DNA of 64,000 bases, from contig JAALGY010000032.1 of the NCBI GenBank assembly GCA_032358165.1, positions 2,294,001-2,358,000 of the forward strand, given 5' to 3'. Source of the DNA: Diplosphaera chodatii (taxonomy: Eukaryota; Chlorophyta; Trebouxiophyceae; Prasiolales; Stichococcaceae). The notes under the pieces are model-generated. The model was not told where the DNA came from, made no database searches, and saw only the letters and a program-made list of their open reading frames with translations. Position 1 is the stretch's first letter, and every line of letters begins with the position of its first letter. The position numbers and the translations under genes were made by a program. Below are positions 32,409-44,786 of the stretch, piece after piece.

Positions 32409-34062
32409 CTACGAACCGCTGGAGGCTGCGACATCGTCTTCATCGTCTTCATCATCGACTTCTTCCTCGTCTGCACTGGCTTCCTGCAGCTTCTTCTGGG
32501 CTGCAGCCTTTGAGCTGCGGCCCAGGTGTGCTCGCTGTGACCCCATGGGCTCTGCCCCTGTGCACACACCACCGCAAGGTTTGCCAGGCTTACTAGCAGT
32601 GGGGATATGCATGTTGCAGTCCTCCGCTCCGTGGGCGCCTAGCCTTCCTCAGCAGCAATGCTGTACTCGAGCACCTTCGGCTGCGCTGTCTTCGTCCTCT
32701 GACGAATCGTCGAGTCTGACGACATCTCGTCGCCGCTTCTGGGCTGACCGCGGCGCAGCAACCCCACGGCCACGCTGGGATGCTGGCTGCGACGTAGGCT
32801 GCGTGGCTGGCTGGGAGGCGGGCTGCGATGCTGGCGACTGCCGACGGCCCGCAGGCTGCAGCTTGCCGTCTGCAATAGCCTCATCTGGCACGGGATAGTT
32901 GACAGGTCAGCCCGAGGAGACAGTGACCTCGAGTAGTTCCAACCAGCCACGATGTGCAGCGTGACCTGCACCTGTGGCAGAGTTCCGGATGATTGGTGTT
33001 CGCAGCTCCTCGGGCATCTCCAGCGGCGACTCGCTGGGATTGGCCTCCTTGCTGCCAATCCACTGTGTTTCCGCAAAGAGCACCTGCGCCACGACAGAGC
33101 CTGTTGTTGACAGTGCTGCCTGTGTATCATACAGCACTGCCTCTGCCACAGGATCAAGACAAACAATTCAAAATGTCACCATCTGGTAGATCTGCTTGCC
33201 ATCACGAAGGAGTGCTCACCACGCTGTCGAAGATGTCCTCACACAGAACTTCCTTGCCGCCAAGCTTGAGCAGCTGGTACTTGGTTTTCGGGAACAGCAG
33301 CGTCCCAATGAGCTTCAGCCGGCCGGATGGGAAGTCGATGTACAGAACTGGGTTTTTCGAGTCCAACTTCGCCAGCGTGCCCTGCGTGCGTGTGACGATG
33401 ATCGTCGTCGATGCGTACATCAACAGCTGCGATTAGGCAAGTGCACAGTCGTGGCGTGTGCAGGCGGCCACCGCGGCCACACTCACCATTCTGCCGCCAA
33501 TAGCTGGCTGGATATCTACACCTATGTGAAACAGGTACCTGCAAGATAGAGTGTGCCTCAACGGCTATGGCTGTGGCGGCTGCAGTGATGCAGCCGCGCA
33601 ATTCTGGGACGCCGGCTGTTTACCAATCAATGACATGCCTTTCGCATGCAAGATCACCTGCCCTTGCGGGTGGAGCTCTTCTTCACAATGTCCTTGCCAT
33701 CTGCTGATGCTAGATCTGCAGGCAGCAGCGAGTGTGGTGGGTCCGCAGGTCAGCAGCGAATCTAGTGTCTGTGCATGGTACATGTGCGGCTGCATGCACA
33801 TCATGTTCGCCAGAAGTCACATGATGGTAGCTGCTGGGCGTCCTGGAGGACTGTCTGCCTTCGTGTTGAGATGACCTGCGGGTGGCGATATCGTTGGTAG
33901 AGGCTGCACGTCAGAGGCACAGCAGCTTCACGGCAGGCTATCATGCGGCTGTGGTCGCAGCATACTAACCTGCACGTCGCGAGCCAGCTGTCGGAGCCGG
34001 GCGCACTCATCAACTGTATGATCATCATTCACTTCAGCTTTTGCAGTGCCACGAGGTGGCAT
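32409..34062 (-). CDS. RHL1: RHL1-type subunit of plant DNA topoisomerase VI complex
   Basis: Minus strand, ATG 34062: MPPRGTAKAEVNDDHTVDEC then ARLRQLARDVQ and a GTTAGT donor. The next exon is DLASADGKDIVKKSSTRKG. The conserved core follows: GTLAKLDSKNPVLYIDFPSG then RLKLIGTLLFPKTKYQLLKL and GGKEVLCEDIFDSVV (about 33423-33225), then VLFAETQWIGSKEANPSESP with LEMPEEL. These match RHL1 (KDPVLYIDFPQGR-KLFG, CED-FD, WIGTKEENPEEA-L-FP-EL). The C-terminus is low complexity: repeated SQPA/TQPT units, then KRRRDVV, SSEDEDSAAEG and a last exon rich in acidic residues ending AASSGS at 32409. RHL1 is a nuclear DNA-binding partner of plant Topo VI in endoreduplication. The splice to the last exon is inferred; an earlier stop at 32649 is possible. 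Confidence 0.87.
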
Positions 34063-34565
34063 AGGTCTTGTGTGATGCTGCCTGGCCGCAGTGAGTTGGA
34101 AGGCGCCTCAACTGTGTGATCAGGGAATTGCAAGCAAGAAGGAATCCAGCACTGCAGTAAGACACGGTGATCTCGTGCGTACAGAGGTAGCTTTGCGGCG
34201 ATTTACAGCATATCCTGGCAATAAATATGGCAATATGGCAAAATGAACTTGAAGTGTTCGAATTGACCTGCTGTAATGCTGTTACTGAGATCTGATCAGA
34301 CACAGCCTTGGATCTCAGATGCTAGAATCAATCATTGAATCTGGCTCGACCACTACTCGAACAGAAGCACCCCTCCAGATCAGAGAATGAATTGAGCTGC
34401 CGAATGCAGTTCTTTGTCCAGTCAGCACCAGACCATCAGAAAGAGCAGCGTCTCAGCCTGTAAGCCGGTTGCCTGCTTTTGCGGCAGGGTTCACGCTGAA
34501 GACGAATAAGCCGCTCCTGTATCGGCATACCGATGTACATCGTCCAAAAGAGGCTCGGGGCATCG
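34063..34565. other. AT-richer intergenic region, RHL1 promoter
   Basis: Between the RHL1 start and the DGD stop, both minus. Markedly lower GC than the surroundings, with no open frame of note. Confidence 0.5.
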
Positions 34566-37500
34566 TCACCAAGCGATCTCGCTGCCGAGCCGCAGCTGCC
34601 AGCCGTTCAGCAGGTGGGTCAGCCGCCACCGCACCGCCCGCCTGCCGCCGGGCGGGGGCGCCGGGGCCGCCAGCAGCTCCGGGTCCTCCGCCGCCAGGCG
34701 CAGCAGGTCCGCCTCCGCGTCCCTGCCGCCGCCATGCTTGCCCAGCGCCTGCGCATGCAAGCGGCACGCTGCTTCCTGCCGACGCTGACATCGGGCACAG
34801 CTGCACAGGTGCCGCTGCATGCTTGAGGCGATGAATCTCAGCCCATGGGGCACACTGCTGCTCTGGGTTGGACGAACCACTTTTGCTCACCCTGCTGACA
34901 ACCTCGACCCAGGCGAAAGGCCGGTAGAAGTTCCACAAGCCTGTTGCAGCACACTGGCACGATGGTCTATTATGCCAGGGGTTGCTTGCAAGTGTACCTG
35001 ATCATGCATAGAGGATCATCACCACAACTTGCCATGGTGCTTGGACCGCATGGCTAGGATGCACACTCACCCAGGTCGGCCAACTTTTCCGCTGTTGAAG
35101 GCCACTCCTCCGCTTTGATCGTGGCTGCCTGCAGCAGGCGCTGTGTGGCCGACTCCCAAGTAAGCCGCCTATGTACATCAACGGTAGTGTTGCCAGCTGA
35201 CCAGCATGGAGCACATCAGGTTGGCAGCCATGTCTTGGGCACGAGTCATGAGTCACAATAATGGCACCCACTCGAAATCAGCCTGGGTGAGAGGTGGCGG
35301 CTCATGCTCGATCGCATGCTTCCAAAGCCTGCAGATCGACAGCGCATGAAGATGAAATGATAGCCTAGATTGTCACAACACTGCCCTTTGCTAGCCCCGG
35401 AACCCCGAACAAGGGCGGATATTACGACACGCACCTGACGAAATCCTCGCTGTTATCGTAAATGAGGGCCCCGGCGAACTGCTGAAAGAAAGCGTTCTCA
35501 GGGTGCTTTGCCACCAGGATCCACTTGCCCATCGCCAGTGCCTCAGCGCTGGTGGTGGCCACCACATCGCTCAGGCTGGCATTGACGAGCACCTGTCCAG
35601 GGGCGCAGCAGATATGGCATCATTGACGACCGCATGTACACCTATGGGATTAACACTCACACTCTAATCCTGGCAATCACCCTGTAACCGTGAATGTCCT
35701 GGGACAGATGATCAGTGGCGCCCTTGAAGTCGACATCAAGGCATAGCTCTGCAGCGCGTGCTTTGATCTGCAAGAAGTGGAGAAACATCCCGACAACAGA
35801 GCAGCTGACAAAGGTGCGGATCCTTCGCGTAAACGACAACGTATACTGCACAAGCGATGCATGGCACCTCGTCCTCGTCTTCGCCGCTGCCAAAGCAGTC
35901 GAGGTGAAAGCTGCTGCCGGCATCTTTGGCTTCCTTCATGCGCTGCAGCAGCGTGCCATACCCCTTGCCCCAAACTGCCTTGCCAATGAAGTATGCGCCT
36001 TTGTCAAAGCTGCCTTCACCATCGGCCAGAGGTGCTGCATCCCCATTCCCAACGTGCTGGTCATCACTCAAGCCAGCTGCTGCTGCGATGGGCTGTCCCC
36101 GCTGTGCTGCCAACGCACTGCCAACCTCCAGGAATCCACTTGCAACTCCTGCACAGACTCTCCATAGGTGTGCATCCGGGACAGGTGAAAGGTCAACCAT
36201 ACAGCATGCCAGCAACTTCGTAGCATGTTATACATCCTACCATGGACAAACTGAGTCGTCGACCTAGGCAGCTCCTGCATGCACATGCAGCAAGAGTTTG
36301 AGCAGCAAGCCTAGAGTTGTGCACCCATGCTCATGGATGCCAAGCACTTATGCACACTTGCCTGAATGGCGTCCGACAACTTGATAACCTGTGGTGACGG
36401 CAGATGTGTCAGGGGTGATCCACAAACCAGTGTACAGCAGCTTCAAGGCAGCGCTGCACACCATACACACCTTGTGACAGTGGATTCGGGTCAGCCACGA
36501 CGTTGTGCGCCCAATGATCCGAGCAGCTGTTGGACCTGCACAGCAGCCGCCCGTGTAAACAGAACAGCACAATGCCAGGTGCCGACCCCCGGTCAGCCGC
36601 TCTTGAAGCATTGCACGCACATGATGCCTCGAAGCGCATAAGCACACCTGCTTCCTCGGTGACATACTGCACATAATTTGTGTGCATGATGCCAACGACA
36701 TGGTTGAAGCCACTGTCCGTCCATCTCTGCCTGCCTGCATCATGCACCATGCACGCCATGGTACAGGATTTGTGTGTGCTGATCAGCACTCTCGGCCAGC
36801 AACGGCTTCAGGCTGCACAGCGGTGAGAGCCGACTCACGTTCCCACCAATTCAAATGCTCTGGCTCCTCCAAGATTGCACAGTCCCGCTTCTCATGTGGG
36901 ATGGCATCAATGATGCTGGATCCCTGGGCCGGCGATATGCTGAAGAACAGCTTGTCATAGCGGGCTGGGTAGAAAACAAAATCAAAGTCTGCTGGAAACT
37001 TGCAACGATCAAGGACCCATTGCCGGGTGTGGGCTGCCTGCGAGCCATTAGTTTCAGCTACTTAGAACGCTTCGTAGGGCCACAAATTTAGCATGACCTG
37101 CAAATCACGTTGAAGCCCTGGTGGGGATGCAGGAGGAACTACCTGCTCGCAGGGCGCCGAAAATGTTTGCCCGCCTGGGAAGATCGTGGCCTGCTCGACT
37201 TGACAGAGCCAAGGGATGACCAGCGTCACCTGTAAGAGGGTGGGAAGCAGCAAGGCAATCTCAGTCACACTGCACAGCTCATGTGAGCTTGTGCATCAAA
37301 TATATCTAGAGCTGTGGCTGGTTTTCACCTTGCAAGAAGTTTCATGTGCGAGGTAAGCAGCGCGCAGCAGCGGGTTGACAGCAGTGCCCGTCTTCCACGG
37401 CACAGACGCAGTTGTGACGATGCACACCTGGCGTGAGAGCAGGACAAGCAAGCTGGAATTATGCAGACGCTGGCACTCACACCATGCGGTGGGGCATCAA

Positions 37501-37612
37501 CACGTGCGCAACTACTATGGCAGGCCATCTGCCAAGTCAAGTGCCAGACCTGTCGACCAGCTGGCTGCGTAAGGGTGCTTTCTATCCGAGCCCTAGAAGC
37601 CACACGTTTCAT
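34566..37612 (-). CDS. DGD: Digalactosyldiacylglycerol synthase (GT4 family, DGD2-like length)
   Basis: Minus strand. Chosen start 37612 ([20 protein letters not shown]); earlier starts are possible. Core exons: [20 protein letters not shown] with LRAAYLAHE (about 37405-37330), [20 protein letters not shown], a segment with [12 protein letters not shown]...DAIPHEK...[14 protein letters not shown] (about 36950-36830), [17 protein letters not shown], then [20 protein letters not shown] with [13 protein letters not shown] (about 36010-35880), [35 protein letters not shown] with [16 protein letters not shown], and [19 protein letters not shown]. All are hallmarks of DGD1/DGD2. The enzyme transfers galactose from UDP-Gal to MGDG at the plastid outer envelope. 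There is no DGD1-type N-terminal extension. A GC-rich C-terminal exon (about 34770-34570) is unlike known family tails. Confidence 0.9.
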
Positions 37613-38157
37613 GGAGCGCTGCAGCTGCCAACCTCGTCGCTGCAGGCAGCGGCCGCAAGTGTCAGCAGCGCCCGCGGGCGACAGTGCCAGGCTGCCTCTG
37701 GCTGCAAAGCAGGGGGCTGCATGTGCCAAGACACCCTGATCAATAGTGGTGCATTCTAACGTCAGCTGCACTTGATGTACGAGCTGCAAAGATCTCGCGC
37801 CCTGCAGGAAGCAATAGCAGTACTTCTGCTACAGGTTGGCAGGAAGCGAGGAAGGTTCAATTCAGCCAATTTTGCCAGTGCATGCGTCGGCGTGTTCGCG
37901 GCACCGCTTGACATAAGAGACATCCAGTGTTGGTTGTGTTATAACGACGCGCTTTCAGGGCAACTCACGGCCATTCGGCATCGTGCCAACAACAGCATCA
38001 CATCATGCCCATGTAGGCTTGGGGCGAGTCTTTGTGCAACACAGCGTCATCGTGCCTGGTAGACTCATCAGAAGTGTTTGTCTGGGCGTGTCACGAGCTG
38101 ACATAAGACTGACGCCACTGCCTGTTTGTTGCGCCAGCAAGCGCATTTTGGGCAAAT
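37613..38157. other. Divergent intergenic region, DGD/PSMA1
   Basis: Holds the promoters of DGD (minus) and PSMA1 (plus). It might contain an upstream exon of DGD (minus frame across 37789-37613), but no transit-peptide start was convincing. Confidence 0.4.
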
Positions 38158-39750
38158 ATGTTCCGCAACCAGGTGCTGTGCCTCTGCAGCGCGTCTCTCT
38201 TGAAGCATCATCACCATGTAGAGTGCAATTTGTTGAGCAGGCGGTTCTGCCGCTTCGCAGCACTGCCTTTCACCCACTATGCTGCCATGTTTCCATGCAG
38301 TATGACACGGACGTGGTGACATGGAGCCCGCAAGGCCGCATCCATCAGATCGAATACGCCATGGAAGCCGTGAAGCAGGGCGCAGCGGCAGTTGGCTTGA
38401 AGGTGAGCCTTGGAACATGTTGTCATTGGTACTGCTGTCGGCTGATGATGCAGTTTTTGATAGTCCTTCTCAATTGACCGCAGAGCGATGCGCATGTCAT
38501 CCTGGCGAGTCTCAAGCGCGCACCCTCGGAGCTGTCGTCCTACACGCAGAAAGTGTTCAAGATAGACGACCACATGGGCATTGCAACGGCCGGGCTGGCC
38601 GCAGATGGCCGCATCCTGTGCCGTTACATGCGCAATGAGTGCATCAACCACAGGTAAAATGGCTTGTGCTTGCCGCTATGTGAGGCCTGCTTTGCCAGCA
38701 ATCATGACACCTGCTGCTTGTTTGAGACTCGTGCAATGCATGCCGTATGTTGAAAGATGAATCGCTGTATGTAGGTATGTATACGAATCACCCATGCCGA
38801 CGGGGCGCTTGGTGCGGCAAATCGCAGACAAGTCGCAGGTAGCGACGCAGCGGTCCTGGAAGCGGCCGTATGGCGTGGGGCTGCTGGTGGGCGGCTGGGA
38901 CAAGGACGCTGGGCACCTGTACTACAACTGCCCCTCGGGCAACTACTACGAGTACAAGGCCTTTGCCGTCGGCGCCCGCTCACAGGTTGGCGCACCCTGT
39001 CTGCTGCAAGCAGCCCCGTTGGCAAGCTGTTTCGTGTCACCACACGCTGGCAGCCAAGGGGCTCTGCCAGATGCTGTGACTGTGTGTTTTGTGTGCCTGC
39101 TGTCACAGCGTACCAAGAGTACAGCTGACCAACTGCTTGTGCATGCTCCCAGGCCGCCAAAACATATCTGGAGCGCCAATTTGAATCCTTTCCCAGCTGC
39201 AGCCTGGATCAGCTCATCCAGCACGCGCTCAAGTCGCTACAGGCGTGTGAATGTACCTTTTGATGCAGTGCTGCTGCTGTCGCTGCCAGCATGCTGTTGT
39301 TGGTAGCCTGTCGGCGACCCGCGTCATGGTGGGTGCTGCAGGCCTCGATGTCAGACGGCGAGCTGAAGAGGGAGGCAGTCACCGTGTCGGTGGTCGGCCG
39401 TGACATGTCGTTCACCATCCTGAATGACGATGTGCTGGACAGCGCCATTGCCGCCTTGAACGTGAGCTGGCTTGAAGCCTGACTACTAGGTTTGCCACCA
39501 GGGAAACCCTGCTGCTTGAGTAAACATGGCAGCAGCACTGTGGTACATTCGATGCTGCCGGCCTCTGTGACGGTTGGCAGACAATGTGCAGGAGGCTGAC
39601 GGCAGTCCGGACGGTGAGCCCGGCGACGGCGGTGCCGCAGCGGCCCCAGCTGCTGAGGCTGAGCCTGCGGCTGCTGATGACAGTGCAGCGGGCGGCAATG
39701 GTGCAGCACCCGGCGATGACGAGCGGGGAGCCGCACCCATGGAAACCTGA
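38158..39750 (+). CDS. PSMA1: 20S proteasome subunit alpha type-1 (alpha6/PAF)
   Basis: A 15-base first exon 38158-38172 (MFRNQ) joins 38301-38402 ([34 protein letters not shown]), the universal alpha-subunit gate motif YD---T--SP-GR--Q-EYA. Exon 38484-38653 gives [20 protein letters not shown] and [18 protein letters not shown]. Exon 38775-38985 gives [20 protein letters not shown] and [11 protein letters not shown]. Later exons carry [40 protein letters not shown] and an Ala/Gly/Asp-rich tail ending at TGA 39748-39750. The junctions around 39240 and 39461 are not phase-clean by eye: reading through the 39461 donor gives an early stop (LNVSWLEA), so the long acidic tail depends on splicing I could not fix. 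It forms part of the outer alpha ring. Confidence 0.92.
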
Positions 39751-39950
39751 CGGCAGTGCAGGACGTTGCATTGTGGCGAAACTGCAGGGTGGTCGTCATG
39801 CATGCCAGCACATGATGAGTAAAGCCTAGCTGGCCGGTCTGTGTGGATCACCTTGCGGCGAACAACAGATCAAGACAAGCAGCACCACTTGTTGCGTATC
39901 TTCCGTGCATACTCTGTGCCAGTAAGCCCTGCATGTTCTGAGACTGCGAG

Positions 39951-42900
39951 ATGGCGGCGCAGACTGCGCTGCGTGGCTGCAGACCGCCTCGTGCACAGTT
40001 CGACCCGCCCAAACCGCGTCCAGCCTCGGCGCGTCCCCCGGCCCAGCAACGGCATTTGGGTGCTGCACCTCTGCGCAAACGCAGCTGCCAACGTGCACAG
40101 AGCTTGGTCCCGCACGAGTCCGCAAGCAACCGCGCGTCAGACCTGGCAGAACAGCTCCAGGGTGCAGAGGACCTTCTAATCCGCCCTCAGAATGGCAGCA
40201 ATGGCGCGGCTGCGCCCCGCGTCAATGGCAGCTCCCGCCACACCAGCAACGGCGCTGGTGCGCATGACGCCAGCGCAGGACCGTCGGTCAATGGGCCTGC
40301 CACCATCACATCACCTGGCGTTGCGCTGGGTGGGTTCCCAGCCAATGGCACACCCTCCAATGGTGCAGCTGTACCCAGCGCATCTCCCAGCAGCACGGTC
40401 GGCGGCAACGGCACGTCGGCACTCAGTGGCTCCTCGGCCAATGGCGCACCTTCCAATGGTGCAGCTGTCCGCGGCGCACCCTCCAGGGGCAAGGCCAGCA
40501 GCAAAGGCACTCGGAATGGCTCAACCAGCAATGGTGCCACCCCACGCATCATCCCTGCAGGGTGCGGAGCAGCTGCTGTCAGAAAGAGGTTGTGAGGGCT
40601 GTTGTGCGATGGCACCAAGCCTGCGCTGCACAGCGGGTAACCGCACGTTGTCCATGTTGTCTTTGTCGATGGTGTTTCCCGAGGTGACCAAAAGGTGTCA
40701 CCTACAACTGCAGGACGAAGACAGAGGTCGACTACGCCACAAACGGCGTCGGCCCAGCAGCGGCAACAGCAGAACCCGTTCTGACGGTGGAAGAGGTTGA
40801 GGGCTACGTTGACGCATGTGACGTGGGGCAGCTGGAGGCCTGCGCAGCACAGCGCATCACAGACTCGCAGGACGGCGCCGCGGGGCCCAGCTCAGCAGAT
40901 GCCGCGGCCGCACCCGCCCCAGACAGCGTGCGCGGCACGCCGTACTCCAGCCCCAGCGGCCGGTGGAGCAACTTCAAGTCCTACGGCACCTTCCGGGTCA
41001 GACATTGTTGCTTCTAGCGAACTGACCAATGGCTGTGCCTGAGGCAAATCATCGCAAACCGGAACCTTTGGGGAAGCTCTTCTGCATGCAAAGACCCTGC
41101 GATACCGCCACATGGCAGCCTTCTTGAGCTGCGTTCGCATGCCTGTTCTTGCAGCGGACGTGGCAGATCTGGTCGTTCGCCTTCGCCTTTGCTGTGCGCT
41201 ACTTTGCGCTGAGGCTGCGCTTCACCTACGGGCGTGCTGGCATGACACCAGAGGCGGTTGTGACGCGCCGCAGCAAGCTGGCCGCCTGGCTGCGGGAAGG
41301 CCTCGTCAAGCTCGGTCCCACATTTATTAAAATCGGTGAGCTGGCAGCTGTGATCACCTTGAATGTGTCGCCACCCAATGTCCCAAGGATGGGCTACACA
41401 TCTGCGTGGCCCTCCTCCACAGCCAGTTGTGCTTCAGCTGTACGCGCAAGTGGCTTGTGTCCTCTACAGGCCAACAGTTCAGCACACGCGTGGACGTCCT
41501 GTCCAAGGAGTTTGTCTCCGAGCTTGAAAAGCTGCAGGTGGGTCACAGCGCAGGGCCAGGTCAGCGGCGGGCATCTTGCGTGTCTGACAAGATTGCCATC
41601 ATCACTCTGCACAACAGGCAAACCGTTGAGCAGGGGCAATGCCCGCAACGCGCTGCAATTGTCCCATGCAGGACAATGTGCCGGCTTTTGAGTCGGCGCA
41701 GGCCGTTGCCATTGTTGAGCGCAACCTGGGCGGCCCAGTTGGCGCGTACTTTGAGTCGTTCGACATGACGCCCATAGCCGCCGCCAGCCTGGGCCAAGTG
41801 CGCCTTGACGATTTGTCTGTGCATCCTGTCAGACCAACATTACGCCATGGGTGGGGTCGATGGCGCGCCCTGCTCAGCCGCCAGCGGCGTGCACTGCAGG
41901 TGCACCTGGCAAAGCTGCGGGGGGAGACGGTGGTGGTGAAGGTGCAGCGGCCGGGGCTCAAGGCGCTGTTCGACATCGACCTCAAGAACATCCGGGTGCT
42001 GGCGCAGTGGCTGCAGCGCCTGGACCCGCAGTCCGACGGCGCCGCCCGCGACTGGGTGGCGATCTACGACGAGTGCTCCCACATCCTGTACCAGGAGATC
42101 GACTACCGCCTGGAGGGCCAAAACGCCGACCGCTTCCGGTGCCACTCTCGCTGGCGTGATTAGTAATTTGCTCCTATCCCACGAATTTGTTGCAGTGCTG
42201 CAGCCTGATGTTGATGGTGCACCTCAGTATGCAGCATCTGCTCATGTCCGGAGGTCTGCGCCTGCCCAGGAAAAACTTCGCCAAGAAGGACTGGATCAAG
42301 GTGCCCAAGATAGACTGGGAGCACACCACCAGCGAGGTGCTGACGATGGAGTACTGCCCGGGGATCAAGATCAACCGCGCGCAGCAGCTGGACCTCGCGG
42401 TGCGGGCTGCTGCAGTCAATGCTCAGCTGGCCCGTTTACGTGTTGGCTGCCATTCCCTCTTCTGTAGCTCCTGGTGTGGTCCGGCACATGTTGCTGAACG
42501 CACCTGTGAGGTACAGCAGCACCCTGCTGACCGGTGCGCCGGCATGCAGGGCATTGATCGCAAGCGGCTGGCCAAGCTGAGCGTGGAGTGCTACCTGGAG
42601 CAGCTGCTGACCTATGGCTTCTTCCATGCCGGTGTGAACTATCAGCTGGGTATTCGAGTTCCTTGCGGTCAATTGCCACTCGTTGGAGCACACAGTGCAC
42701 GGCCTTGAAGACCTGCTGGGCCTTGGCTGATGCGCATCGTGACCATGCAGACCCGCACCCTGGCAACATTGCCGTCGATGCTGTGGGCGGTGGCCGCCTC
42801 ATCTACTACGACTTTGGTGAGGCGCCCGGTGATGATACCAGCTGTGTGCTGGGGCCGAGTGCTGATGACAGCGCTGACAACCACGTGAGTATCAGATATT

Positions 42901-44553
42901 CAGGCTGCGGAGTGGGTGCTGCTTGCTGGCAGGCATGATGGGCACCATCCCCGCCGGCGTGCGCTCCGGGCTGCTGGAGCTCTTCTACGGCGTGTACCAG
43001 AAGGACCCCGACCGCTGCATCGACGCCCTGGTCACCATGGGCGTCCTGATCCCCGGCAACGACATGACGGCCGTGCGCCGCACCGCCGCCTTCTTCCTGA
43101 GCAACTTCGAGGTGGGCCGTGCTACTGAGTTCTGACCCCTTTGAACGCAATGTGACATGCGCTCTAGCAGGCCTCGGGTGTGGATACCTGCTGCTGCATT
43201 TCACCAACCATCTTGCCGACGCAAGTGTCTAGTGAAGGAGGGGCCAGACACTGCAGACCATGGATGTCAGCATGCTCATCCGTGAATTCAGACATGACCG
43301 GTGGGTGTGCGTGCGTGGCTGCCCACAGGAGCGGCTGGCGGAGCAGCGGGCGCAGGCGGCGGTGGACCCCGAGTACGACGCCTCCTTCAAGGGTCCCCGC
43401 TCCAAGGCGGAGAAGAAGGAGAAGCGGAAGGCCATCCTCTCCGCCATCGGTACAGCCTTGTCTGGCCACCGTTGTGCTGCCGCGCTATACATGAGCCGGC
43501 GGCCTCCAGCCAGTGGGTCAGTGCTCTCAGATTGACATCCACAATCCTGCCAGTTGAAGCGAGTGGCCTGTACTTCAATGCTGATGCTCCAATTGTTGCA
43601 GGCGAGGACCTGCTCGTGGCGTCGGCAGACAAGCCGTTCCGCTTCCCGGCCACCTTCACCTTCGTGGTGCGCAGCTTCACGGTGCTGGACGGCATCGGCA
43701 AGAGCCTCAACCCGCGCTTCGACATCTCCGAGATCGCAGCGCCCTACGCGCGCGGCCTGCTGCTGGAGGCGCGGCCCCAGTTCGCCAAGCTGACAGAGGA
43801 GTTCTGGAAGCGTGCCGGCAAGCAGGCAAGCTCCAGCGCCGCATGCCTCATTGCACCTCCGTCAATGGCACATGACATCTCGATGCATTCGCCTGCCTGC
43901 TATTGGTTGCCTGTCAGTTGCTCGAGCTGCTGTTAAGGGACTGTGGCACTGTCCTTGGACGCAGAACCGGGCGGTGCGCAACCTGTTCACGGGGCCCAAC
44001 ATGATTGAGGACGTGGCGGTGACGGTGGCCAGCCTGCGCAGCGGCGACCTGAAGCTGCGGGTGCGCGCCCTGGAGGCGGAGCGTGCCCTCGACCGCGTGC
44101 AGGTGCGGCCCCCGCCCCGCCCTGCAGCCGTCGCCTGCCGGGTCGTCCACTGCACTTGCTCCTGTCCGGGTTGCCTGGCATGCTCGCCACTGGCGTGCCT
44201 GTCCTGACTTGGCAGGGCTATCCGGGTTCAGCTGCAGCTTGCACAGCACTGTCCTGTTTTCCGCGTTCCCCCGCGGCATGGTACTTGTTGCGGAGCAGGG
44301 CGTGCGACAGTGCGCACGGATGTGACGTCGGTCATGAACTGCCCTGCTGCAGGCACAGCAGAAGGCGGTGACAACAGCCATCGTGGCGTCCACGCTCGTC
44401 AATGTCGGCACAGTGCTGTCAGTGTCGGCAATGCGTCTGGCGGCCAACTTCGCATTTGCGGGCGCCACGTTCTTCGGGCTGTCCACCCTCCTCAGCCTGC
44501 TCAAGATCAAGCGGCAGCAGCAAAAGGAGGCCATGATCACCGGCGCAGCCTGA
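39951..44553 (+). CDS. ABC1K: Plastid ABC1K (UbiB/ADCK) atypical kinase
   Basis: ATG 39951: MAAQTALRGCRPPRAQFDPP opens a transit peptide, followed by a roughly 120-residue Ser/Asn/Gly-rich linker. Kinase motifs in order: LGPTFIKIG spliced to QQFSTRVDVLSKEFVSELEK with LQDNVPAF (the KxGQ region), TPIAAASLGQV (Ala-rich loop), ETVVVKVQRPGLKALFDIDL (ATP Lys), ILYQEIDYRLEGQNADRF, VLTMEYCPGIKI, FFHADPHPGNIAV (catalytic, split by an intron) and RLIYYDFG (metal Asp). The C-terminal half includes MMGTIPAGVRSGLLELFYGV, FRFPATFTFVVRSFTVLDGI, NPRFDISEIAAPYA and two hydrophobic helices (LVNVGTVLSVSAM, FAFAGATFFGLSTLLSLL) before TGA 44551-44553. ABC1K proteins regulate prenylquinone and thylakoid or plastoglobule lipid metabolism. 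The tail spans suggest membrane attachment. Confidence 0.93.
40190..40545 (+). repeat. Degenerate Asn-Gly coding repeat in the ABC1K linker
   Basis: The linker repeats units of the type NGTPSNGAAV and NGAPSNGAAV with variants (HTSNGAG, GSTSNGAT). At DNA level CCAATGGTGCAGCTGT recurs (about 40353 and 40455). It is imperfect and probably arose by slippage within coding sequence. Confidence 0.6.
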
Positions 44554-44786
44554 GCACCTGGCAGTTGCCCGACATCAGCTGTGCCCAGGTCTTGGGGCCT
44601 GCTCGCTGCGTGCGTGGAACAGTGCGATTTGTTGCTGGAATGTTGACTGGTGTTGACTGATGATTGTTCATACAGCTTAGGCAAGGTGTTATGAGCGTGG
44701 TTTATTGGTGTTTAGTGTCTAATATATATTTGGCAGCAGCATCGCTGCCCCGTGACTGATACATAGCTTCAGGTGCTTTTGCGCCG

